Counted from the stretch's first letter, positions 26,601-34,121 are shown. The stretch is DNA of 64,000 nucleotides from Pseudomonadota bacterium (GCA_023387335.1 JAEWIF010000055.1:19565-83564); one strand, 5' to 3'. The notes: generated by a model from the sequence alone, not told the origin. A program made the numbers and translations.

Positions 26601-26713
26601 CGGGCGGCTCCGAGCTGCTGGCCACGGGCTATTCCTGCCGCAGCCAGGCCGAGCGCCGGCGCGGCAGGCGGCTGCGGCATCCGGTCGAAGTGCTCCTCGA
26701 GGCCTTGCGGTAG
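23678..26713 (+). CDS. FAD-binding and 4Fe-4S dehydrogenase, YdiJ-like (D-2-hydroxyacid dehydrogenase)
   Basis: A 1011-aa two-part enzyme, about the length of E. coli YdiJ (a D-2-hydroxyglutarate dehydrogenase). An FAD_binding_4 domain occupies about 40-260 (TARGGGTGTNGQSLADGIVV, VGGMINTDASGQGS), then the FAD-oxidase C domain (MFGHVDAGVLHVRPALD). The ferredoxin-like part has CLSCKSCAGQCPVKV, and a C-terminal CCG-type motif is seen in SGCCGMSGTYGHE. It would oxidise a D-2-hydroxy acid to the 2-oxo acid and pass electrons on. It is coupled to the aldehyde dehydrogenase by a one-base overlap and ends the operon. Confidence 0.88.
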   Translation: MGHAGTIALVPPPATPASVYRAFLDALAADGFAGEISGRYADRTVLSTDNSIYQRLPQAVVFPRDAQDVQRLARLAAQPAWRRVTLTARGGGTGTNGQSLADGIVVDLSRHMNGILSIDVEGRRVRVQAGVVKDQLNAALAPHGLFFAPELSTSNRATVGGMINTDASGQGSCTYGKTRDHVLALDCVLLGGERFESRSLSPGELAEALARPGAIGDAYRAAEDIARTQGALIEERFPRLNRCLTGYDLAHLQEPEGRFNLNSVLCGAEGSLGFIVEAELNVLPIPKYSALVNVRYAGFMDALRDARALMAHRPLSIETVDSKVLLLAMQDIVWTSVAPYFPRAEGEPETRGINLVEFCGDDPAEVDERVAAFARHLREDHSVERLGHTIAAGQEAVEQVYTMRKRAVGLLGNVQGEVRPQPFVEDTAVPPEKLPEYIAEFRALLDRCGVAYGMFGHVDAGVLHVRPALDLKNPAQVPLVRTISDGVAELTHKYGGLLWGEHGKGVRSEYAPKFFGPLYPALQQLKAAFDPHNQLNPGKIATPASTPDARLLKIDEVPLRGAADRQIDERVWQSWGSAMHCNGNGACYNFDPDDAMCPSWKGTRERRHSPKGRASLMREWLRLQGAAGADVLAAAPGGAIAFLRTLPARWRNTRSGADDFSHEVYEAMAGCLSCKSCAGQCPVKVSVPEFRSRFLELYHRRYLRPLKDYLIGSLEFTIPHLARAPGVYNALMAAPWMRGLLERAAGMVDSPLLARFDLEATLERLGVRTATPQLLARLDSQQRERSVVLVQDAFTRWFETPVWAAFVELAVRTGHTVYVAPFRPNGKPLNVQGFLAPFERAARRNAELLRSLAAAGIPLVGLDPAMTLTYRQEYRKLTGLEDTPDVLLPQEWLLRALPERQASGAAYRLLAHCTEKTTVPASVAQWRRVFERAGLALAPQASGCCGMSGTYGHESRNVDTSRLIFEQSWGPLLDAGGSELLATGYSCRSQAERRRGRRLRHPVEVLLEALR

Positions 26714-26829
26714 CGAATGGTCAGTACTGGAACGACTGGATACGCGGCCTTCACCCGTTCTCAGGATGGCGGCGTCCCTTCGTAAACCGGAAACTGGATC
26801 CAAGGCCTGAGAGCGGGCCGTCAGGTGAG

Positions 26830-26840
26830 GGAGGTGATCC
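26830..26840 (+). promoter_or_regulatory. Full-length Shine-Dalgarno sequence
   Basis: GGAGGTGATCC matches eleven bases of the 16S anti-SD tail and directly precedes an ATG at 26841. That ATG opens a 27-codon frame ending at 26924, which overlaps the start of the 63-aa ORF at 26881 in another frame. The 27-codon frame may be a leader peptide or a decoy ribosome site. Confidence 0.5.
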
Positions 26841-26880
26841 ATGGACCCTTCGTATTCCCGTCCCGGCACGGAGTCGCGAC

Positions 26881-27072
26881 ATGGAAACGGACGGCGAAGC
26901 CCGTGCCCGGCGCATCCCTGCTGACGTCCCGGTGGACGCCATCCGGCTGGCGATGAACATCGCCCAGTCCGAATGCGTCTGCATGCTGCACCTCAGCGTC
27001 TGCCTGCTGACGGACACGGGCGAACGGGCCGGCTTCCAGCCGTTCCTGTACGAGTCGGAACTGTCGGCCTGA
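26881..27072 (+). CDS. Small cysteine-containing hypothetical protein
   Basis: This 63-aa ORF has normal high-GC codon use. Its core is VDAIRLAMNIAQSECVCMLH followed by LSVCLLTDTGERAGFQPFLY, with three cysteines in a predicted amphipathic helix. CGGAG lies seven bases before the ATG. It ends four bases from the stop of the convergent ArsR-type gene. I do not recognise the family. Confidence 0.5.
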   Translation: METDGEARARRIPADVPVDAIRLAMNIAQSECVCMLHLSVCLLTDTGERAGFQPFLYESELSA

Positions 27073-27076
27073 TGGC

Positions 27077-27799
27077 CTAAGGCCCTTCGCCGGTCAACGC
27101 CTGCCAGCGCGTCGTCCCCAGCCAGTCGCGCAGGGCCGCCGCGCCGCGGGGCGTGACGTCCAGGGCGCGGGAGCCGGACTTGCGCAGCAGCCATCCTTGC
27201 TGGAGGCAGTGCGTGCAGAGCAATGCCCCCAGCTGGCCGGCCAGGTGCATGCGGCGCTCGCCCCAATCCAGGCAGGGGCGGCAGGCCGGGCGCTTGCCGG
27301 AGCCTTCCTGCAGGGCATCGAAGGCCAGGCCCAGGCGCGCCAACGCCGCGGCGGCCCGCTCCGTCACCTGCGCGGTGTCGTCTTCGATCACCACCGCACC
27401 GTCTTCCACCAGCCGCTGCGCGCAGGCGACGGCGATCCGGCCGGCCAGGTGGTCGTAGCAGGTGCGGGCCAGCCGCATCTGCGCATCGCGCGGTCCCGTC
27501 ACCACCTTGCGTGGCGAGGGCGCGGTCGCGGCAGCCAGCTGCATGATGCCCTCCAGCACGCGAGCCACCTCGGCGGACGCGATGCGGTGGTAGCGGTGCC
27601 GGCCCTGCCGCTCGACCCGCAGCAGGCCCCCATCGACCAGCAGCGCCAGGTGGCGGCTGGCCGTGGCCGCGCCGATGTGCCCCGCGGTGGCCAGCTCGGC
27701 GGCGGTGAGCGCCCGGCCGTCCATCAGCGCCAGCAGCATGCCGGTGCGCGCCGGCTCGCCCACGAGCGCGGCGATGCGGGCGACCTGGTTGGTGTTCAT
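27077..27799 (-). CDS. ArsR-type winged-helix transcriptional regulator
   Basis: A 240-aa regulator. The N-terminal 95 residues are an ArsR winged helix: VARIAALVGEPARTGMLLAL, TAAELATAGHIGAATASRHL, then a wing with GRHRYHRIAS. The C-terminal part has cysteines in RPACRPCLDWGERRMHLAG and ALLCTHCLQQG, which may form a metal or structural site. The ATG at 27799 is preferred over the longer frame, since the extra 81 codons run through the operator region. It is divergent from the NIPSNAP gene. Confidence 0.85.
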   Translation of the reverse strand: MNTNQVARIAALVGEPARTGMLLALMDGRALTAAELATAGHIGAATASRHLALLVDGGLLRVERQGRHRYHRIASAEVARVLEGIMQLAAATAPSPRKVVTGPRDAQMRLARTCYDHLAGRIAVACAQRLVEDGAVVIEDDTAQVTERAAAALARLGLAFDALQEGSGKRPACRPCLDWGERRMHLAGQLGALLCTHCLQQGWLLRKSGSRALDVTPRGAAALRDWLGTTRWQALTGEGP

Positions 27800-27824
27800 T
27801 CGGCCAGTGTGCCGCAGCGCGCGA

Positions 27825-27858
27825 GCGCGACACTTCGTTCCGATGCGAAGCGTCGCGC
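27825..27858. promoter_or_regulatory. Large inverted repeat, probable ArsR-type operator
   Basis: Arms GCGCGACACTTCG (27825-27837) and CGAAGCGTCGCGC (27846-27858) are complementary at 12 of 13 positions around an 8-bp spacer. It lies 26 bp from the regulator ATG and 56 bp from the NIPSNAP ATG, so one protein could control both genes. The inner CTTCG/CGAAG half-sites resemble ArsR-family operators. Confidence 0.65.
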
Positions 27859-27913
27859 GCTCCAGCCGCGCACCATGGGGCCTCCACCACGTCGAGACGA
27901 AAGGAGCCGCGCC

Positions 27914-28243
27914 ATGCTCACCTGCTTCATCCGCTACCAGATCGATCCCTTCCAGCGCGAGGCTTTCCGCGAGTACGCCCAAGAGTGGGGCCGCATCATC
28001 CCGCGCTGCGGCGGGCGCCTGCTGGGCTACCACCTGCCGCATGAAGGGACGAACGATGTCGCGTGGGGGATCATCGGCTTCGACAGCCTGGCCGCCTACG
28101 AGGCCTACCGCGCCCGCCTGAAGGCCGATCCGGCCGGGAGGGAGAACTTCCAGCAGGCCCAGCGCCGGCGGTTCATCCTGCGCGAGGAGCGCAGCTTCTG
28201 CGAGCTGGTGGAGGGCACGCTCGGCCTGGAGAGCGCACGCTGA
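27914..28243 (+). CDS. NIPSNAP-family protein
   Basis: This 109-aa protein has the NIPSNAP (dimeric alpha/beta barrel) pattern: MLTCFIRYQIDPFQREAFRE, then GGRLLGYHLPHEGTNDVAWG, FDSLAAYEAYRARLKADP and a C-terminal ERSFCELVEG. Such proteins are small ligand- or aldehyde-interacting modules without a proven common reaction. AAAGGAGCC precedes the ATG at a good distance. The divergent ArsR-type gene probably represses it. Confidence 0.85.
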   Translation: MLTCFIRYQIDPFQREAFREYAQEWGRIIPRCGGRLLGYHLPHEGTNDVAWGIIGFDSLAAYEAYRARLKADPAGRENFQQAQRRRFILREERSFCELVEGTLGLESAR

Positions 28244-28389
28244 CTACCGCGTAGTTGGGAGCGACAGTGGTACAACCAGTTCACCGAGTGGGTATCGACC
28301 CACCCTCGAGTTCGGGTTGCTGCGCTCTGCGCCTGAGGCACGGCGCCGTCGGAGCACGTTCACCGGACCTTCCCCAGAAAGGAGCCCAC

Positions 28390-28539
28390 GTGCGCACTAC
28401 ATCGGTTGCATTGGTCCTATGGGCTGTCCTGCATCTGCTCGGCTGTTCGGGGATGACTTATTCGGCCCGCAGCGGGCCCTGCGCCGTCGAGAACAGCGAG
28501 CAGTGCCAGGTGGAGCGCTCTTCGAAAGTTCCGCCATAG
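28390..28539 (+). CDS. Small predicted lipoprotein
   Basis: This 49-aa ORF starts at GTG: the mature part follows RTTSVALVLWAVLHLLGC, a signal peptide with the lipobox LLGC. A very good AAAGGAG lies seven bases before the GTG. The short mature part has two further cysteines (PCAVENSEQC). It is too small to classify; it would be anchored in a membrane. Confidence 0.55.
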   Translation: MRTTSVALVLWAVLHLLGCSGMTYSARSGPCAVENSEQCQVERSSKVPP

Positions 28540-28549
28540 CACGCCACCG

Positions 28550-29473
28550 CTAACCCGCGAGCCGCGAAGCCGCCTGCTTCAGCGCCGCGGCGAACTCCTG
28601 CGCCGCCGGCTTGGACTGCGCGCCACGGCGGGTGACGAGGAACAGGTCCAGGTGCACCGCCGGCTCGACCAGCATCGCCACCGAGAGGTCGTGCCGCAGG
28701 CACTCCTCGAGCGCGAAGGACGGCAGGACCGCGTGGCCCAGCCCGGCCTGCACCATCGCGATCAGCGTGCCCAGCAGGTTCATCACCGGCCGCTCGTCGT
28801 GCGCGCGGCCCACCCGGGCCAGATGCGTTTCGATCAGCGCCTGGATCGGGTTGTCCGGCGGCAGGCTGACCAGCGGCAGTCCGGCCAGGCTGCTCCACGG
28901 CCGGCTCGGCCCCAGGCCGTGCGGGCCGCTGGCGGGCGGGCTGATCCTCATCAGGCGGAACTTGCACAGCGGCTGGCGCAGCAGGCCCACCGCGGGCTTG
29001 ACGAAGAAGCCCAGGCCGATGTCGGCCTCGCCCTCCAGCACCCGCTGGCGCACGGTCCCGACGTCCACGTCGGCCAGGTGCACGCGCACCTGCGGATGGG
29101 TGGCGGCGAAGTCGCGCACGACGCGCGGGAGCAGGCTGGCCGAGACCATCGGCGTGGCCGCCACGTCCAGGCGCGAACGCACCGCCGCCTCCGTGCCGCC
29201 GATCACGCCGGCCAGCGCGCGCAGTTCCTCGACGATGCGCTCGGCCACGGGCTGGAGCCGGCGGCCGGCGTCGGTCAGCGTGACCGAACGGGTGGTCCGG
29301 TCGAACAGCCTCGCGCCGACCTGTTCCTCCAGCTCCTTGACCAGCATGCTCATGCCCGAGGGCGACAGCGAGACACGCTCGGCCGCCTTGGCGAAGCTCT
29401 GCAGGCGCCCGATCTCCAGGAAGGCGAGCAGCTGCCGGCTGCTGACATTGATCAGGCGTTTTGACGAATTCAT
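28550..29473 (-). CDS. LysR-family transcriptional regulator
   Basis: A 307-aa LysR protein. The winged helix-turn-helix is SRQLLAFLEIGRLQSFAKAAE followed by LSPSGMSMLVKELEEQVG, and an effector domain starts near residue 95. It is divergent from the Bug-monooxygenase-Bug cluster and probably activates it in response to an aromatic or carboxylate ligand. A TTGA-N6-TCAA site lies between the two starts. Confidence 0.92.
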   Translation of the reverse strand: MNSSKRLINVSSRQLLAFLEIGRLQSFAKAAERVSLSPSGMSMLVKELEEQVGARLFDRTTRSVTLTDAGRRLQPVAERIVEELRALAGVIGGTEAAVRSRLDVAATPMVSASLLPRVVRDFAATHPQVRVHLADVDVGTVRQRVLEGEADIGLGFFVKPAVGLLRQPLCKFRLMRISPPASGPHGLGPSRPWSSLAGLPLVSLPPDNPIQALIETHLARVGRAHDERPVMNLLGTLIAMVQAGLGHAVLPSFALEECLRHDLSVAMLVEPAVHLDLFLVTRRGAQSKPAAQEFAAALKQAASRLAG

Positions 29474-29486
29474 CAGAATGTTCCGT

Positions 29487-29500
29487 TTGATTCATGTCAA
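29487..29500. promoter_or_regulatory. Candidate LysR operator TTGA-N6-TCAA
   Basis: TTGATTCATGTCAA is a symmetrical site of the T-N11-A kind, 14 bp from the LysR start and 48 bp from the Bug ATG. A second pair of arms (TTCCGT / ACGGA) flanks it at 29481-29508, extending the symmetry. Confidence 0.5.
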
Positions 29501-29547
29501 GGAACGGACTCCAATTGTCGATTACCCCGCAATCGGAGACACGCGAC

Positions 29548-30549
29548 ATGAGCAAGAACAGCCCGTTCCCGTCCGCCACCCTTCGCCGCCGCCAGCTCGT
29601 GATGGGCGGCCTGGTCGCCGCGGCCGCGCCCTGGGTCCGCGCCCAGGGCAGCGGCAGCGACACGGCCCCCGTCCGGCTGGTCGTGCCCTTCACGCCCGGC
29701 ACCGGCATCGACCTGATCGCGCGCCAGATCGGACCGGCGCTGTCCGAACGCCTCAAGCGCCCCTTCTTCGTGGAGAACAAGGCCGGTGCGTCCGGCAACA
29801 TCGGCACGCAGGATGTCGTGCGCGCCAACCCGGACGGCACCACCCTGCTGGTGAGCGTCAACACGCTCGTGATGAACATGGGCCTGTACCCCAAGCTGGG
29901 CTTCAACCCGCTGACGGACCTGGCGCCGGTCAGCCTCACCAGCTGGGGCCAGTTGCTGCTGGTGGCGAATCCCGGCACCGGCATCGACTCGCTGAAGGCG
30001 CTGGTCGAGCGTGCCAAGGCCAAGCCGGGCGCGCTGAACTACGGCTCGCCCGGCGCGGGCACGCCGCACCACCTGGCGATGGAGCTGCTGAAGAACCGCG
30101 CCAGGCTGTCGCTGACGCACATCAGCTACCGCGGCACCGCGCCGGCGGTGACGGACCTGCTGGGCGGCCAGATCGACGTGATGTTCCTGCCGATCCACGT
30201 CGCGCTGCAGCACGTCAAGCTGGGCAAGCTCAAGGCGCTGGCCATCAGCTCGGACAAGGCCAGCCCCCTGCTGCCGGACGTGCCGCCGCTGAGCAGCCTG
30301 AACGTGGGCAACCTGAACGTCGACATGTGGTACGGCGTGCTGGCGCCCGCGGGCACGCCGCGTCCCGTCATCGACCGGCTGAACAGGGAACTGCGCGAGG
30401 TGCTGGCGCTGCCGGCCGTCGCCAAGGCGTTCGAGACCCAGGGCATGACGCCGGCCCACAGCACGCCGGAAGAGTTCCAGAAGCTCATGGCCGCCGACGC
30501 CAAGCGCTGGGCGGACCTGATCAAGGCCCAGGGCATCACCGCGGAGTAA
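29548..30549 (+). CDS. Bug/TctC-family periplasmic substrate-binding protein
   Basis: A 333-aa receptor with a Tat-like signal peptide (TLRRRQLVMGGLVAAAAPWV). Motifs include VRLVVPFTPGTGIDLIARQ, VENKAGASGNIG, LNYGSPGAGTPHHLAMELL, and ISYRGTAPAVTDL. The ATG at 29548 is chosen because it starts the signal peptide directly. It lies eight bases before the monooxygenase ATG, and its product probably captures the substrate of that enzyme or a related acid. Confidence 0.92.
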   Translation: MSKNSPFPSATLRRRQLVMGGLVAAAAPWVRAQGSGSDTAPVRLVVPFTPGTGIDLIARQIGPALSERLKRPFFVENKAGASGNIGTQDVVRANPDGTTLLVSVNTLVMNMGLYPKLGFNPLTDLAPVSLTSWGQLLLVANPGTGIDSLKALVERAKAKPGALNYGSPGAGTPHHLAMELLKNRARLSLTHISYRGTAPAVTDLLGGQIDVMFLPIHVALQHVKLGKLKALAISSDKASPLLPDVPPLSSLNVGNLNVDMWYGVLAPAGTPRPVIDRLNRELREVLALPAVAKAFETQGMTPAHSTPEEFQKLMAADAKRWADLIKAQGITAE

Positions 30550-30556
30550 GCGACGA

Positions 30557-32173
30557 ATGAGCATCGACAAGACCAGCGCCGGCCCGCACGACGCCGAGGT
30601 GGTGATCGTCGGCGGCGGCCCCGTGGGCATGGGCCTGGCCATCGAGCTGGGGCAGCGCGGCATCCGCACGATCGTGGTGGAGCGCTATCCGACGCCCCAG
30701 CCCATCCCCAAGGGCCAGAACCTGACCCAGCGGACGATGGAGCACTTCCACTTCTGGGGCGCGGAAAAGGAACTGCGGGCGGCCCGCACCATCCCGCCCG
30801 AGTACGGCATCGGCGGCCTGACCGCGCACGGCACGCTGCTGGGCCCGCACTCCTACGACTGGCTGCAGCGCGACCTCGTGAAGCAGTACTACTTCACCGC
30901 CAACGAGCGGTTGCCGCAGTACGCCACCGAGGCGGTGCTGCGCAAGCGCGTGGCCGAACTGCCTTCGGTGCAGGCGCTGTACGGCTGGGACGCGCAGGGC
31001 GTGGCGCAGGACGCGGATGGCGTGACGATCACGATCGCGGAGCGCGGCGGCGAGGGCCGACGCGAGCTGCGCGCCGCCTTCGCGGTGGGCTGCGACGGCA
31101 GCCGTTCGGTGGTGCGCGAGCAGGCCGGCATCACCCAGACGCGCACCGACCACGACCGCATGATGGTCCTGCTGGTGTTCAAGTCGCACGGGCTGCACAA
31201 GCTGCTGGAGCGCTACCCCGGCAAGTCGTACTACAACGTGCTGCAACCCGAGCTGAAGGGCTACTGGAAGTTCTTCGGCCGCGTGGACCTGGGCAGCACC
31301 TGGTTCTTCCACGCGCCGGTGCCGCCCGGCACGACCCGGGACAACTTCGACTTCGCCGCCTACCTGCACGAAGCCGTGGGCGAGACCTTCGACGTCGACT
31401 TCGAGCACATCGGGTTCTGGGACCTGCGCTTCATGCTCGCGGACAGCTACCGCAAGGGCCGCGTGTTCGTCGCGGGCGATGCGGCGCACAGCCATCCGCC
31501 CTACGGCGGCTATGGCGTGAACTCCGGCCTGGAGGATGCACGCAACCTCGGATGGAAGCTGGCGGCCACCCTGCAGGGCTGGGGCGGCGAGCGCCTGCTG
31601 GACTCCTACGACGCGGAGCGGCGGCCGGTGTTCCAGTCCACGATCAGCGACTTCATCGCCAGGTCGATCGAGACCGACCACCAGTTCCTGGAAGCCCATG
31701 ACCCCCAGCGCGATCGCGCGGCTTTCGAACAGGCCTGGCAGGCGCGCGCCAAGGGCGCGGTCGGCGAAGTCCATGCCTTCGAGCCCCACTACGAAGGATC
31801 GACGGTGGTCGCGGGTGCCGAAGGCGCGGTGAGCAGCGCCAAGGGCTCGCACCGGTTCGAGGCCCGGCCCGGCCACCACCTGGCGCCGGCGGAGCTGGCT
31901 TCCGGCCGGAACGTGTTCGAGGCCCTGGGCCCGGGCTTCACGCTGCTGGCGTTCGGAGCACGGCCGGACGCGGTGCAGGCCTTCCGCGAGGCCGCCGCGG
32001 CGCAGTCGCTGCCGTTGACCGTGGTCGAGGACCCGGGCACGGGCGAGACCGCGCGCTACGAGGCCCGGCTGGTGCTGGTGCGTCCGGATCAGTTCGTCGC
32101 CTGGGCGAGCCTTCAGGCGGACGTCTCTCGGCAAGAGGCGCTCGGCGTGGTGCGGCTCATGCAGGGGCGCTAG
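30557..32173 (+). CDS. FAD-dependent aromatic ring monooxygenase
   Basis: A 538-aa group A flavoprotein hydroxylase. It has the GxGxxG fold VVIVGGGPVGMGLAIELGQRG, the DG motif AVGCDGSRSVVREQAGI and the GD motif VFVAGDAAHSHPPYGGYGVN. A thioredoxin-like C-terminal domain of about 150 residues follows, as in phenol hydroxylase / MhpA-type enzymes. It would hydroxylate a phenolic or heteroaromatic acid using NAD(P)H and oxygen. The substrate is unknown; it sits between two Bug receptors under a divergent LysR gene. Confidence 0.88.
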   Translation: MSIDKTSAGPHDAEVVIVGGGPVGMGLAIELGQRGIRTIVVERYPTPQPIPKGQNLTQRTMEHFHFWGAEKELRAARTIPPEYGIGGLTAHGTLLGPHSYDWLQRDLVKQYYFTANERLPQYATEAVLRKRVAELPSVQALYGWDAQGVAQDADGVTITIAERGGEGRRELRAAFAVGCDGSRSVVREQAGITQTRTDHDRMMVLLVFKSHGLHKLLERYPGKSYYNVLQPELKGYWKFFGRVDLGSTWFFHAPVPPGTTRDNFDFAAYLHEAVGETFDVDFEHIGFWDLRFMLADSYRKGRVFVAGDAAHSHPPYGGYGVNSGLEDARNLGWKLAATLQGWGGERLLDSYDAERRPVFQSTISDFIARSIETDHQFLEAHDPQRDRAAFEQAWQARAKGAVGEVHAFEPHYEGSTVVAGAEGAVSSAKGSHRFEARPGHHLAPAELASGRNVFEALGPGFTLLAFGARPDAVQAFREAAAAQSLPLTVVEDPGTGETARYEARLVLVRPDQFVAWASLQADVSRQEALGVVRLMQGR

Positions 32174-32232
32174 CCTTCGAAGCTCCTGCTGGTTTTCCAT
32201 GGGCCTGCGCCGGCGAGGCGTCTGACAGAATC

Positions 32233-32255
32233 GGCCGCCGTTCGGGCGGCCTTTT
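32233..32255 (+). terminator. Rho-independent terminator after the monooxygenase
   Basis: Stem GGCCGCC / GGCGGCC with loop GTTCG followed by TTTT. It ends the Bug-monooxygenase transcript 60 bp after the stop, so the next Bug gene either has its own promoter or depends on read-through. Confidence 0.75.
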
Positions 32256-32308
32256 CTCATCAAGAACAGCCCTCGGTCGACCTTCCAGACCCGCAGGAGA
32301 ACTTCCCA

Positions 32309-33301
32309 ATGACCCTTTCCCGCCGCACTTTCGTCCAAACCGGTTCGGCCGCGGCCCTGCTCGCCGCGGTCGGCCGCGATGCTTTCGCCCAAGCCGGCAT
32401 GGTGGACAACCTGAAGATCATCACCGGCTTCGCCGCGGGCGGCACGTCCGACACCACGTGCCGCCGGGTGGCGCAGGCGCTGACCGGCAGCTTCGCGCGC
32501 ACCGCCGTGGTGGAGAACCGCACCGGCGCCGGTGGCCAGATCGCCATCCAGGCGGTCAAGGCGCTGCCGCCGGACGGGAGCACGCTGCTGCAGTCGCCCA
32601 CGTCGATGTTCACGATCTACCCGCACATCTACAAGCGCCTGCCGTACGACCCGGTGGCGGACGTGACGCCCGTGTCGCTGGCCTGCGTGTTCGACTTCGG
32701 CCTGGCCATCGGACCGATGGTCCCCGCGAACGTGACGGACGTGAAGTCGTTCATCGCCTGGGCCAAGGCCAACCCGCAGCAGGCCAACTACGGTTCGCCG
32801 GCCGCCGGCTCCACGCCGCACTTCATTCCCGCGCTGATGGGCGTGACGCAGCACGTGGACATCAAGCACGCCCCGTACCGCGGCACGCAGCCGGCCATGC
32901 AGGACCTGCTGGGCGGCCAGATCGCGGCGGTGAGCGGCCCGATCGGCGACATCACCCAGCACCTGGCCAGCGGCAAGGTGCGCATCCTGGCCACCTCGGG
33001 TGCCAGGCGCAACCGCTTCGCGCCCAACGTGCCGACCTACACCGAACAGGGCTTCGCCGAGCTGCAGCACAGCGAGTGGTTCGGATTCTTCCTGCCGCCC
33101 AAGGCCGCGCCCGAGCTGGTCGGCCGCCTGAACGCCGCGCTGAAGACCGCGCTGGCCTCGAAGGACGTGGTGGACGGCCTGGCCACGTTCGGCCTGGAAG
33201 CGATGTCCAGCTCGCCGGCGGAGTTCGCCGACCTGCTGGTCAAGGACCGCGCGAAGTGGGCGCCGATCGTCAAGCAGGTCGGCTTCACCGCGGACACCTG
33301 A
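32309..33301 (+). CDS. Bug/TctC-family periplasmic substrate-binding protein
   Basis: A 330-aa receptor with a signal peptide (MTLSRRTFVQTGSAAALLAAV, Tat-like RR). It has VDNLKIITGFAAGGTSDTTCR, VVENRTGAGGQIAIQ, NYGSPAAGSTPHFIP, and APYRGTQPAMQDL. The terminator at 32233 separates it from the monooxygenase. A GCAGGAG lies before the ATG. Confidence 0.92.
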   Translation: MTLSRRTFVQTGSAAALLAAVGRDAFAQAGMVDNLKIITGFAAGGTSDTTCRRVAQALTGSFARTAVVENRTGAGGQIAIQAVKALPPDGSTLLQSPTSMFTIYPHIYKRLPYDPVADVTPVSLACVFDFGLAIGPMVPANVTDVKSFIAWAKANPQQANYGSPAAGSTPHFIPALMGVTQHVDIKHAPYRGTQPAMQDLLGGQIAAVSGPIGDITQHLASGKVRILATSGARRNRFAPNVPTYTEQGFAELQHSEWFGFFLPPKAAPELVGRLNAALKTALASKDVVDGLATFGLEAMSSSPAEFADLLVKDRAKWAPIVKQVGFTADT

Positions 33302-33314
33302 GCATCGCGGACGA

Positions 33315-33866
33315 TCAGGTCCTTCTTCTCGAGAACGCCTCCAGCTCCGGAGCAGCCACGGTCCTGCGCGGGGGCGTGGCTGCCTGCTCGATGCGCTGGC
33401 GCTTGAATGGGCATCGCAGTTTCGGATTGCGGGCGGATGCGCGCCGTGCCGCACATCGCGCGGCATCTCGCCGCTCGGGCTCGCTCGCCTCCCAGGTCTT
33501 CCATCCCCACGTCACGCCCACCATGAGACAAACCGGCAGGAAGGAGCCGCCCGACAGCACGGACACGGCGGCGCACGCGTTACCGGCGGCGCTCCCCTGC
33601 CAACCAGCCGCGGCCAACGCATACGCACGAGGACGCTCCGCCTCGGGCAGGCTCTCGGCATGCTGGAAGGTCGCAGCCTTCAACGCCGCGCCGAGTACGG
33701 GCAGCATCGGGCTCAGCGGAGCGCCGGCGGCGATGACGGCCACCGACGACACGCCGTCGGCGACGGCCCCGGCCCGCGCCTGCGCCTTCGCCTGTTGGGC
33801 TTGAGCCGCACCAAGCGCAGCAATCAGGGCCCCGGCCACGAACAGCTTGCGGTACTCCACCAACAT
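33315..33866 (-). CDS. Hypothetical secreted protein
   Basis: This 183-aa ORF starts with a signal peptide (LFVAGALIAALGAAQAQQAK). Two hydrophobic glycine-rich stretches (GVSSVAVIAAGAPLSPMLPV and NACAAVSVLSGGSFLPVCL) could be membrane helices. The C-terminus is Arg-rich. It converges with the Bug gene, 13 bp away. Family not recognised. The frame extends 14 codons upstream, but the ATG at 33866 starts the signal peptide. Confidence 0.55.
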   Translation of the reverse strand: MLVEYRKLFVAGALIAALGAAQAQQAKAQARAGAVADGVSSVAVIAAGAPLSPMLPVLGAALKAATFQHAESLPEAERPRAYALAAAGWQGSAAGNACAAVSVLSGGSFLPVCLMVGVTWGWKTWEASEPERRDAARCAARRASARNPKLRCPFKRQRIEQAATPPRRTVAAPELEAFSRRRT

Positions 33867-34088
33867 GGTGACGCGCAGTAGAGCACCGTGCACTCGGCGC
33901 AGCGCCAACGTTGGTCAGCGCGGAAAGACCGGCCGTCGCGCTCTTGTGTTCGGATGTGAAGGGTGAGCGCACGCTCCTGACGCGCGCTTTAGGGACAAAC
34001 CCGCGATCACGTCGACGCAAGCTGCCCGCCCGACGCATGATCAGCAGCGGCAGGCGTCGTTTGCAAGTTTCTTCCGCCTGGCCATTGA
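33867..34088. other. Intergenic region before an orphan terminator
   Basis: About 220 bp with lower GC than its surroundings and no credible protein gene. A plus-strand GTG frame at 33911 has poor codon use. The strong plus-strand terminator at its right end suggests a short untranslated transcript. Confidence 0.4.
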
Positions 34089-34121
34089 GCCCTCTGGCAA
34101 ACATCCAGAGGGCCTTTTTTT
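34089..34121 (+). terminator. Strong rho-independent terminator without an obvious gene
   Basis: GCCCTCTGG, loop CAAACAT, CCAGAGGGC, then CTTTTTTT: a nine-pair perfect stem and a long T-run. No plus-strand gene ends just before it; the nearest plus-strand gene stops at 33301. The kinase that follows runs on the other strand. Confidence 0.8.

Noticed and set aside
26830..26841. GGAGGTGATCC considered as the end of a 16S rRNA gene on the minus strand
   Set aside because: Only twelve bases match; the neighbouring conserved 3' rRNA sequence is absent.
24431..26869. 812-codon minus-strand frame opposite the YdiJ-like gene
   Set aside because: Antisense shadow with Arg/Ala/His-rich sequence; the plus strand encodes a well-conserved enzyme.
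30536..33466. 976-codon minus-strand frame opposite the monooxygenase and Bug genes
   Set aside because: Spans several real genes and an intergenic terminator; no recognisable domain.
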